Assembly (NCBI RefSeq): GCF_014633365.1
Contig: NC_068344.1
Span: forward strand, 9,687,669 to 9,751,668
Length of the DNA stretch: 64,000 bases
Direction: 5' to 3'
DNA from: Diospyros lotus
Lineage: Eukaryota; Streptophyta; Magnoliopsida; Ericales; Ebenaceae
Shown here: positions 24,700 through 33,887 of the stretch, piece by piece
Layout of the letters: each line of letters opens with the position of its first letter
Position numbering within the stretch: the stretch's first letter is position 1
Position numbers and translations under genes: made by a program
The notes under the pieces: generated by a model
What the model was told of the DNA's origin: nothing
Seen by the model: only the letters and a program-made list of their open reading frames with translations
The model's database searches: none

Positions 24700-24813
24700 A
24701 ATGTTCGAAATCAAATTCCCCCCAAAACCAACCCTATTCCAGAACTAGATTCGAGCATCGCTGGAGATATTGATGAACTTGGACCGGTTGTGTTCGACAG
24801 ACATCGGCATTGA

Positions 24814-25370
24814 GCATTATGAAGGTAAATTAGATTTGAGGATTATATAATGATATTGTACCCCTTGAATATTCTATGATTTCTTTTTTAGATGTTATGT
24901 AATATTGGATCTATGGTTGGAATGATTAGTGAGTAATTATCTGACAGATGTGTTGCAATTTAAGTATTTTGAGAGATAGTTGAAACTAGGCATTTTTCTA
25001 CACTATATAAGTTTGAGTACATTCTTTGTCCTATTATCTATTCTTTTTTATTCATTTGTTTTATGACAAGATACTTCACATGGATTAAAGCATACTTTAT
25101 ATTTTCTGTCACACGATTGGTGTATGCTAGTTAGGTTGTGCTTAAGATTATCTATCAAGACAACATTTCTTAGCACATATCAACAAATTTTATTCTCCCC
25201 TTATTCAATACATATATCAAAACATTATAACTCTCTTTTAATTATAGAAATCAATACAAGTTTTCAACAAAAAATCATAGAGGGCAAATTCACAATTCAT
25301 TATCATCAAAACTTATAAGCATAGAGAATTTAGGAATAGAAAGGGATAGAAACATACCACTAAGATTTTG
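24814..25370 (+). other. 3' flank of LBD gene
   Basis: AT-rich, no further gene seen. A 64-codon ORF (25124-25318) has no motif. Sirevirus-like sequence resumes gradually after about 25370. Confidence 0.35.
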
Positions 25371-25557
25371 TTTAATAAAATCTTACTCTTGGATGGAAAT
25401 GCATCATTTGGGGTTGACTCTCTTTTTCATCCCCCTTTCCTTCATGCTTGATTCATCCATAAGGATTTCTTTTTGAGATTCATTTGGATGACAAGCAACC
25501 TACAAAAATACCTATCCACAAGCTTTTGGTGCCCAAACTACTTTGGGTTTACCATTG

Positions 25558-26716
25558 TTAGCATAGAGTTGTTCCCTTAGGAACCCATACTTGTTTAAAA
25601 ATCTTTGGATAGTTTCTTATAAAACCTTTGTGTTTAAGATGATACCAATAGTTAGAATGTGAAGCAAAGGATTTTTGTTTGAAATTTGTTTTTATTTTAT
25701 CCTTATACACATTCCTCTTAAAATAAGAATTTTTAGGTTTCAAAACATACTTGGATTCTTGGGGTTTAGCATAAGAAATATTAGATATCTTAGTTCCCTT
25801 AGGAATCCATTTCATTTTTGGACCACTAGATGATTTCCTTTTAAAAGGGCAACAAGATGCAATGTGGCCAAATTTACAACAATTAAAACATTTAATGTCA
25901 TGAGAGGTGTGTAAAGATGAGCTCTTAATATTAGCTCTTTGACTATAAGAATTTTGAACACCTTTGTCATGATCATATGAATTTGAAATCTCTTTATTTA
26001 AAATAGGTTTCTTATTTAGAGCATCATTAGGAGATTTCAATTTAGTTTCTTTCAAATTATTTTCCATTGAAAATTCTTTATTGGAAACAAGCAAATATTC
26101 ATTCTTTGATTTTAAGGTTTCCAATTCCTTTGACAATAAATCCAATTGTTTTTGAAGAGTTTTGTTTTTCAAACATTGTTTTTCAAAATTAACACACAAT
26201 TCATCAAAAGCATATAACAACTCTTCTTTTGAAAAACCATTCTCAATATCATCACATTCATCATAAGTAGAAGTGGAGGTTACCTCTTCTTCTTGAGCTA
26301 TGAAGCACATATTTGATGTTGGGATTTCTTCCTCCTCTATTTGTTGTTGATTCAAAATATTTTCACCCTGCACATTTTCATCACCATGCTCACAACATTT
26401 GTTAGAAAGATAGATTGAATCAAGAGTATTTAATATATTTTTAGCATTAGTGCACTTAGAAATTTTAACATAAACATCATCACTTAAGATATGTTGTAAA
26501 ATATGCATAGCTCTAGCTAATATTTAAAGAAAAATTCTTTTTGTCATGATCATTCCATTCCAACTTTGGTTTTGAAACAAAACCATTTTTCACAATATTT
26601 CACAAATAGGAATCAATGGATGTCATGAAAACACAAATTCTTATTTTCCAATGTTCATAATATGAGCCATCAAAATAAGGTGCCATATTAGTAGGATAAC
26701 CTTCCTTAAGAGCCAT
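25558..26716 (-). pseudogene. Sirevirus I gag
   Basis: The original start is probably the ATG at 26716-26714, about 40 bp after the primer site; one stop and one frameshift lie between it and 26508. The long frame 26508-25558 (316 codons) has a charged, probably coiled-coil segment (residues about 95-160) and a zinc knuckle CFNCCKFGHIASCC with C207, C210, H215 and C220 (CX2CX4HX4C), as in retroelement nucleocapsid. The end reads WVPKGT, the phrase that usually precedes the protease in Sireviruses. After 25558 the frame shifts and the polyprotein can be followed in pieces to about 25380 before foreign DNA begins. Confidence 0.85.
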
Positions 26717-26757
26717 GGATCTCTCATTAGGTTGTTAGACCTAAAAACAAGGAGCAA

Positions 26758-26770
26758 GACTTTGATACCA
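26758..26770 (-). other. Primer-binding site of Sirevirus I
   Basis: On the minus strand TGGTATCAAAGTC, one change from the tRNA-Met consensus in its first 12 bases, two bases after the LTR end CCTAACA. Confidence 0.8.
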
Positions 26771-26772
26771 AT

Positions 26773-27706
26773 TGTTAGGTTTGAATAGCAATGGCACTAA
26801 TACCCAAGAGGGGGTGAATTGGGTTGTAAAAATTTATTGAACTTAAAAATCCTTTTGATGAAAAACGAGATTTTAGTGCAAGTGAGGATTATTAAAATGC
26901 TTGGAACAATAAATGAAAGGAAGATCACAAGCAAACAAGAGACAAAACGATATATAGTGGTTCGGCTTAAACCAAGCCTAATCCACTACCTTAGCTCCTC
27001 ACTAAAGATTTTTCAACCAATCCACTAAATACCTCATATCTCTCCAGATAGGCCCTCTAGCAATAAGTTAGGAATTTACAACCTCTTGCTTAGACAAGCA
27101 AGCCCTCTAGCACCAAGTTAGGTATCACAACCTCTTGCTTAAACAAGCAAGTTCTCTAGCAACAAGTTAGGAAAACCAAGAATAATAAAAGGAGAGGATC
27201 TAAGAGTAAACACTCTTAGTTACAAGATCTCTCAATATAAACACAAGTCTTGAACAAGATAATACAAATGATAAACAAAGCCTTTAGAGAGAAAAATGAA
27301 GAACAAATGAAATGATGAAGCACTTGAAGAATAAACACTTGTAAGCTTGTAATGATCTCTCTTGGTTGTTTTGATTCATCCATTTGATCTCTTGGTTGTT
27401 TTGATTCATCCATTTGATCTCTATTTATAGAGCATCTCGAGCCCATTCAAAAATATAGCCGTTGGAGACTTGAACAGTGGAGAATCTAGCCGTTGAAAAT
27501 TGTCTGGGACATAAACTGTCGACATTTGATGAAGAACTGTTGACATTTTTTATGCAGGAGCTATCGACATTTAAATACAGAGAGAAAGATTTGAAACTGT
27601 CGACAGTTTCTATAAAACTATCGACATCTTGAAACAAACTGTTGACAGTTTTCCAAGATAAAAATTCACTAATTGCTTTGATGATACTAATAGAATTGAA
27701 CTTATA
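26773..27706 (-). mobile_element. 5' LTR of Sirevirus I, inner part
   Basis: Near-identical to 19722-20465. It carries an extra 29-bp tandem duplication at 27364-27421 (CATTTGATCTCTTGGTTG twice), a TATA box on the minus strand (27421-27430) and a run of GTCGACA/GTTGACA motifs (27515-27650). It is cut at 27706 by Sirevirus II; the outer part resumes at about 33061. Confidence 0.85.
27421..27430 (-). promoter_or_regulatory. TATA box of Sirevirus I 5' LTR
   Basis: CTATAAATAG on the minus strand, conserved in the 3' LTR near 20340. Confidence 0.55.
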
Positions 27707-29069
27707 TGACACACACCAAGAGGGGGGGTGAATTGGTATAATTAAAAAAAAAAAATTTGAGAAGCAAAGATACTTTCAAATGGTGAAGAGTAAATATGGA
27801 ATTTTATCAATGAACATTCAAAGTCAGTAGAAACAGAAATGCAAAGGAAGCAAGAAAAATATGGAAAGCAGTGAAGACACGTATTTATAGTGGTTCACCT
27901 TTCCAAGCTTAGTCCACTACCTTAGCTATCAACTAAGGATTTTAAAACCAATCTTTACTCTCAAACCCCCTATTCAATACGAGCAAGTCCTCTAGTCCTT
28001 GACTAGGGAACTTACAACCTCCCAACTTAATGGGCCCTCTAGCTACCGCTAGGAAAAATACAGAGAATGAAATGGAGATTCTAAGAGTACAACTCTTAGT
28101 TACAAGCTCTTTCTTTAAATGTAAGATCGAGGCTTAAAAGTAATATAACAGTAAAATATCAAAGCCTCTTAAATGAAAATACAGAGAGAAAAGTTAAAAC
28201 TCGATGTAACAGTGAAGGCACGATCGTTTAAGATATTCAATGTGTTTCAGCAGCTTTCAATGCATCTTCAACCACCTATATATAGTTGATGGTGGATAAG
28301 TTTGAATTTTGGACCGTTGTGGGTGGTTGGGCAAGCATTTAATGCGCCAAAAACTAGCCGTTATAAGTTTCTGTGAAACACATAGTCGACAGAGAAAATG
28401 GGTTAGTCGACTATTTTATCAAATAAAGCTAAGCATAGTCGACAGACAGAAAGAGATAGTCGACTATCTTTTAATACAAAAATCCCATAGTCGACAGATG
28501 CAAGTGAATAGTCGACAGATGTGAAAATGTGAAGAAAATTTTGAATTTACAGAACAAAAATAGTCGACAGATGAAAAGCCATAGTCGACTATCCTTACTT
28601 GATAGTCGACAGATTAAGAAATAGTCGACAGATGCCTCACATAGTTGACAGATCAAACCAGCATAGTCGACTATTCTAAGGCATAGTCAACAGAATGAAA
28701 CACATAGTCGACTATCCTTTTGAAAACATAGAAAACTTTAACAAATCCTCATTTTGATCTTTTTTAAGGCAAGTTGAGATTATCAAAAGTATATTTTTAA
28801 AATAAATATCACTCAACCAAACTCAATATTTCTTCTATAGGATTTCATATCTTGCTTCAAAATTCATGCATTACAAATTTGTTTTCTCATTCATATAATC
28901 CATACCTTACTTCACAATTCACATATTAAAAGCTATTTTCTCATTTACATAATCCATGCCTTGCTTCATATTATAAAAGTTATTTTCTCATTTATGTAAT
29001 CCATATTATAGAGATTAATTTTCATATAGTCATTATCAAAACCATTTTATTACTAAGAGTAAAATATCA
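27707..29069 (-). mobile_element. 3' LTR of Sirevirus II, 1363 bp
   Basis: Minus-strand start TGATATTTTACTC after polypurine tract AAAAATGGGGAGAT; end ...CTTGGTGTGTGTCA. A TATA box (minus, about 28276-28285, CTATATATAG) lies near the middle. The U3 part (28380-28720) holds about 14 copies of TAGTCGACAGATG or TAGTCGACTAT. Confidence 0.8.
28380..28725 (-). repeat. GTCGAC motif cluster 1
   Basis: About 14 copies of two related words, TAGTCGACAGATG and TAGTCGACTAT, at irregular spacing of 15-40 bp, both sharing the palindrome GTCGAC. They lie upstream of the LTR TATA box. Confidence 0.9.
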
Positions 29070-29215
29070 ATCTCCCCATTTTTGATGATGACAAAACAAC
29101 TATGAACAATTATGAAAATCAATTCATCATTTTATCTCCCCCTTTTTGTCAATATCAAATAAAAAGAATACTCCCCCTTTTTGAAATACACTAAGGCTCC
29201 CCCTTAAACCAAGCT
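29070..29215 (-). other. Multiple polypurine tracts of Sirevirus II
   Basis: On the minus strand four purine runs: AAAAATGGGGAGAT (next to the LTR), AAAAAGGGGGAGAT (about 29134-29147), AAAAAGGGGGAGT (about 29171-29183) and AAGGGGGAG (about 29194-29203). Repeated polypurine tracts are a known Sirevirus feature. Confidence 0.75.
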
Positions 29216-29411
29216 GCACATAGAAATTCAACTAAACCATTCAGCCAGATTGAAACATACATTAAATAAGAGAAAAATGTCAATATTAAAACATTCATTC
29301 ATAAAGTGATGCTTGAGTTCAACAAACCATAGAACAAAAATAACTAGTAAAGCTGCTAAAATAAGCATACATAAGGCAAAAGTAAAGTGGAATGTATGAT
29401 GAGGGCATCAT

Positions 29412-30605
29412 CTAAACATCTGGAGAGATGGAAGAAGGAGAAGACTGAGCTGATGAAGGAGAAGCAATTGATGGAATGGATGGAGATGCAGCAAGTGGAG
29501 GAAACTGAGAGGAAAGCATCTGAATAAGCTGCCCCATCTGAGACGATAGATCTTCTTGCTGCTGATGAAGACTCTGTAGATCTATCCTGACTTCTTCTCT
29601 GAATTCTTGCAGACTGGCTTCAACTCTAGAGATATCTAATTTGAGATCTGTCATACCTTGAACCACTAGATCTTCATGAGATGAAGATGGTCCTTCTGAT
29701 CTTCTCTTCTTTCTAGGGGTTTCAGGTTTGTCAGCTTTAACCCATTCACCATCTTTATTTGCATAGCCAATTCTAATGGGTGTCTTGTCATTTATGTGTT
29801 GAGAGAGACTGAGATATACTTTTCTAGCACTGTCCATGTTCCCAACCAGACTATCCAGTAAAACATTGACTGCCATACCATAGAGAAGTGACCTAGTTTT
29901 GGTGGAAAATGAGTCTATCATCAGATTTATCATTAGTAAACACAGATTTGGCCTTCTCTTAGCCTTAATGCATTGGAGTAGCCATAAGTCAATTCTTGTA
30001 ACAAGAGAGAAGCTTCCATTTCTAGGGTAGATCATCTGACAACAAATAAGATGAAGAATCCTAGTGTTTAAGTCCATACTTGACGTGTCAGTGATTTTAG
30101 TTGTGAGAGAGTCATCTCCTATGACTTCTTTACTAGCCTACACAAAGTCTTGAGTCCAAGAAGCATACTCTTCTCCTTCTAAAGGAATTTTAAACTGATC
30201 GTGGATTAATGTCAAAGTAATTTCCATATGAGAGTCCCTAATGTTGGTCCTAAACTTTTTATCCGACTTTCTTTTGTGATAGGTATTGTCAGCATTGGAA
30301 TAAAAAGCCCTAACCGCATCTTCATATATGCATCTATGAATTGTTAGAAAATCCCACCAACCAACGTCCTTAAACGTTTGAATGTATGGAAAACCAATGG
30401 TGTCTAGAAATGATAAATCCAAATATTGACCGACAAGGACTTCACGGGACTCAAAATGAATGGAATACCTTTCTTGTTGTCCCTCAGAAATGAAAAGCTG
30501 AAGTTGAGGCCTCGGTTGAGATGGAGGACGGCTTGAAGAACCCGATACCTTCTCTTTTCCTTTCCCTTTTCCTTTTCCCTTATCCGAGTTCTTGGTACGC
30601 GCCAT
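29412..30605 (-). pseudogene. Sirevirus envelope-like ORF
   Basis: 398 codons from the ATG at 30605 to the stop at 29412, broken by one in-frame stop (30138-30140, TAG). It lies downstream of pol, where Sireviruses of the SIRE1 type carry an env-like gene of unknown function. The N-terminal 30 residues are Lys/Gly/Ser-rich (KGKGKGKGKEK). Residues about 80-155 (GWWDFLTIH ... AVRAFYSNA ... IPLEGEEY) resemble the 'putative plant transposon protein' domain. The C-terminal third has a basic patch (PRKKRR), a likely coiled coil (LQSLHQQQEDLSSQMGQL) and a Ser/Pro tail. No clear signal peptide or membrane span is present, so a real envelope role is doubtful. Confidence 0.75.
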
Positions 30606-30849
30606 TAAAAAAAACTTGAGATAGAGAGAGCAAGAGAGATCTCGGAATATGACCGAGAAAACGATTTTTGAATATAGTCTAGTAGAAGCGGGTGATTTTT
30701 AGAGCTTTGGCACTTTAGAGAAAGAGATGGGCGATCGGTAATGCCAAGAAGAGATGGAAATCGACACTTTCAAAGTGAGAAGGAGAGAGCAAATCGGCCA
30801 CAAGGGAGAAGTTAGGGTTTTAAGAAAGCCAATAGTCGCCTATTCTTTA

Positions 30850-31090
30850 AATAGGCGGGATATGATAGTCGACAAATGATATAGTTTTGTCGACTATTGT
30901 GTTAAATTTCTAGGGTATAGTCGACAGATGAGAGAGGTATAGTCTATTATTATTAAAAGAACTGAAGGAATAGTCGACAGATACAATGAAGCTGTCGACT
31001 GATTTTGCTTTATACTTAGCGCATAGTCGACTAGGCTGAGCCTTCTGTCGACTATCTTAGCAATCTCACAACATCTTAGTCGACAACAGC
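30850..31090 (-). repeat. GTCGAC motif cluster 2
   Basis: About nine GTCGAC-centred words, the same as in the LTR cluster, in the spacer between pol and the env-like gene. Confidence 0.85.
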
Positions 31091-31284
31091 ACAAATGCTG
31101 TCGACTATATTTAAGATTTAAACAGATTAATTTACAGAGATGTGCCCCAAACATCACATATAAATTTTGGCCCGAAAGCATTCTGTCAATAGATTTTATA
31201 TTGATTTGACAGATTTGAATCTTGGCCGTATCAAATATATATATAAACAGGAATAAGAAAAGAAATCAATTACCACACACTTAC

Positions 31285-33072
31285 TCATGTTATAATTAGT
31301 CCTAGATCACTCCTAAAATATTCAAACTTTTCTCTATCAAGAGGTTTTGTAAAGATGTCTGCTACTTGATGATTTGTATTTATGAATTCAAGACTTATGT
31401 CTCCTTTTTGAACATGGTCTCTAATGAAGTGATGTTTTACTTCTATATGTTTAGTTCTTGCATGAAACACTGGATTTTTTGTTAAAGCTATAGCACTAGT
31501 ATTATCACATTTTATTGGGATGTTATGAAGTCTTATGCCATAGTCTTCTACTTGGTATTTCATCCACAATATTTGAGCACAACAATTTTCAACTGCTACA
31601 TACTCAGCTTCAGTAGATGATAGAGCCACTGTATTTTGCTTTCTACTTGACCAAGATACTAAACAATTTCCTAAGAATTGACATGAGCCACTTGTACTTT
31701 TTCTATCTATTTTACATCCATCATAATCTGCATCAGTGTATGCTATTAGATCAAAAATATTTGATTTTGCATAAAATAGTTCTAGATTTGCAGTTCCTTT
31801 TAGGTATCTCAAGATTCTTTTAACTGCTTTTAAATGAGATTCTTTGGGATTGGATTGGAACCTAGCACATAAGCACACACTAAACATAATATCAGGTCTA
31901 CTGACTGTTAGATATAACAAAGAGCCAATCATGCTTCTATAAAGCTTGTTGTCCACAGCCTTGCCTAACTCATCTTTGTCTAGGCTTTGAGAACTACTCA
32001 TAGGTGTAGCCATAGGTTTACAATCTTGAACATCAAACCTCTTGAGAAGATCTCTTATGTACTTTTGTTGAGAAATATATATACCTTCTTCTTCTTATTT
32101 TATTTGTAATCCTAGAAAGTACTTAAGTTCACCCATCATACTCATCTCAAATTCTCCTTGCATAAGATTTGCAAATTGATCACATAGAGATTTATTTGTA
32201 GATCCAAAGATGATGTCATCTACATATATTTGAACTAATAAGATGTCCTTATCATGACTTCTTATAAATAAGGTTGTATCTATTTGGCCTCTTTTAAATC
32301 CTTTTTCTAAGAGAAACTTACTAAGTCTCTCATACCATGCTCTAGGGGCTTATTTTAGACCATATAAAGCTTTAGACAATTTAAACACATGATCTTCATA
32401 CTTGTGATTTTCAAAACCAGGGGGTTGTTCTACATAGACTTTTTCATTAATATATCCATTTAAGAAAGCACTCTTAACATCCATTTGATATAGCTTGAAA
32501 TTTTTGTAACAAGCAAATGCTAACAACATTCTTATGGCTTCTAATCTAGCAACATGGACATAGGTTTCATCAAAGTCAATACCTTCTTCTTGGCTATAAC
32601 CTTGAGCCACTAGCCTTGCTTTGTTTCTTGTTACAACTCCATTTTCATCCATCTTATTTCTAAATACCCATTTTGTGCCTATAATAGGATAATCTTTTGG
32701 TCTTGGCACTAATTTCCAAACTCCATTTCTTTCAAATTGATTTAATTCTTCTTGCATGGCTATAATCCAATTTTCATCTTCAAGAGCTTCTTTAATATTT
32801 TTGGGTTCAACTTGAGATAGGAAGGCAGCAAATTGACATTCATTTCTAATGGAAGATCTAGTTCTAATGCCTTTGGATGGATCTCCTATGATTTCATTCC
32901 TTTTGACATATTTCCTTTCTCTTGGAAATGTTGGTTCTTTTTCTACTTGCTGCTCTTGTTCTTCTTCAAATGGATCATTTTCTTGAGAATTAGATTCATT
33001 TTGTCTTATTGAAATCCTTTCAAAATTTTGAGTTACATCATTTTCACCATCTTCTCTAGGTTTTGGATTCAA
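31285..33072 (-). pseudogene. Sirevirus II pol: reverse transcriptase and RNase H
   Basis: One frame of about 595 codons, broken only by two TAA codons (32350-32352 in the YGLK*APRAW motif and 32095-32097 after LGLQIK). Motifs in order: [31 protein letters not shown], then YVDD (reverse transcriptase catalytic pair) in the stretch between the stops, then RNase H with DADYDGCKIDRKSTSG, SSTEAEYVA, DNTSAIALTKN, HIEVKHHFIRDH and IFTKPLDR. The usual [10 protein letters not shown] reads [10 protein letters not shown]. The first 60 residues are an acidic linker after integrase. The integrase and protease are missing. Confidence 0.9.
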
Positions 33073-33506
33073 TAAAAATATCTAGAAATAAGAAATGTAA
33101 ATAAGAAAGTACCCCTAATTTGGATTCAATAAAAAGATCTAGAAAATCAAAATCCATAACAATAAGAAAGTAGAATTTGGGTTTTAGTACAAACTTAAGA
33201 TTTTGCGATTTTACCACCTCCAAGATATACACTTTCTATTTCTTGAAAAATTCGTTAAAAATCATTTTAACACCAATGAATGTTAGCTATTGAAATATCG
33301 AAAAATAATTTTTCAAAATGAAAACATTTTCATATGTCTCCTTATAATGTACTAATCTTCCAGACTTAGAAAAAAAATTATAGATTATTCGGTTTAGATA
33401 CTTGAAATTGATTTTTGTTAAAAATTATAAACTTGATTCATGACTTAGGGATCAAAACCAAATGATGTTTTTCATCATTAAAACTAATCACAAGTGTAAA
33501 ACATCA
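33061..33506 (-). mobile_element. 5' LTR of Sirevirus I, outer part
   Basis: Matches 20535-20947 of the 3' LTR and ends in the same TG...CA terminus next to the target duplication GAAAG. Its first 60 bp contain a small imperfect duplication of GGATTCAATAAAAA. Confidence 0.85.
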
Positions 33507-33811
33507 GAAAGTACTGTTGGGATTATTGTTAAAAACCATAAACTTGTGATTTTTGTTAAAAATCATAAACTTGATTCATGACTTAGGGATCAAAACCAAA
33601 TGATGTTTTTCATCATTAAAACTAATCACAAGTGTAAAACATCAGAAAGTACTGTTGGGATTATTGTTAAAAACCATAAACTTGTGATTTTTGTTAAAAA
33701 CCATAAACTTGATTCATGACTTAGGGATCAAAACCAAATAATATTTTTCATCATTAAAACTAATTACAAGTGTAAAACATCAGAAAGTACTGTTGGGATT
33801 ATTTGTTTCCA
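33410..33811. repeat. 138-bp tandem repeat, three copies, across the LTR edge
   Basis: GTACTGTTGGGATTATT starts at 33511, 33649 and 33787, exactly 138 bp apart. Each unit joins the last ~95 bp of the LTR, the GAAAG target duplication and about 40 bp of flank. Units 1 and 2 are almost identical; unit 3 has a few changes. Confidence 0.95.
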
Positions 33812-33887
33812 TTTCTTAGCGACCTTCTCACGAATTGCCTATGCTATTGGGTACTCTGGTGGGCCGACTGTGACAGTAGTCAAAGGC

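Larger units (their letters stand above)
22500..25370 (+). mobile_element. Foreign 2.9-kb insert inside Sirevirus I carrying an LBD gene
   Basis: Copia similarity ends at about 22500 (RNase H) and resumes at about 25370-25400 (end of gag). What lies between replaces most of pol. It begins with a T-rich tract (22500-22620), then a gene-like segment: CT-rich leader, GAG|GTAAGT donor (22868), intron, LBD coding exons and an AT-rich 3' region. The exact right edge is uncertain (25100-25400). No terminal repeats or target duplication of a separate transposon were found at its edges. Confidence 0.6.
27707..33060 (-). mobile_element. Sirevirus II, 5'-truncated, nested in the LTR of Sirevirus I
   Basis: Minus-strand order: end of integrase/reverse transcriptase and RNase H (33072-31285), spacer with GTCGAC motifs, envelope-like gene (30605-29412), several polypurine tracts, 3' LTR (29069-27707). 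The 5' LTR, gag, protease and integrase core are absent: the pol frame meets the outer part of the Sirevirus I LTR at TTTGGATTCAAT (about 33061), which could be a short-homology deletion joint. The base composition and damage are similar to Sirevirus I, but its genes are better preserved, in line with a later insertion. Confidence 0.8.
19722..33506 (-). mobile_element. Sirevirus I (Copia), composite insertion of 13.8 kb
   Basis: Bounded by the perfect 5-bp duplication GAAAG (19717-19721 and 33507-33511). On the minus strand the order is: 5' LTR (33506 to about 33061, then 27706 to 26773, split by Sirevirus II), primer site (26770-26758), gag (26716-25558), a short gag-pol linker to about 25380, foreign DNA with an LBD gene (about 25370-22500), the last part of RNase H (22500-22246), polypurine tract (20964-20948) and 3' LTR (20947-19722). 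Protease, integrase and reverse transcriptase are missing, so it cannot move by itself. Confidence 0.85.

Noticed and set aside
28380..28725. CRISPR-like array of short repeats
   Set aside because: Irregular spacing, short words, plant retrotransposon LTR context; no cas genes.
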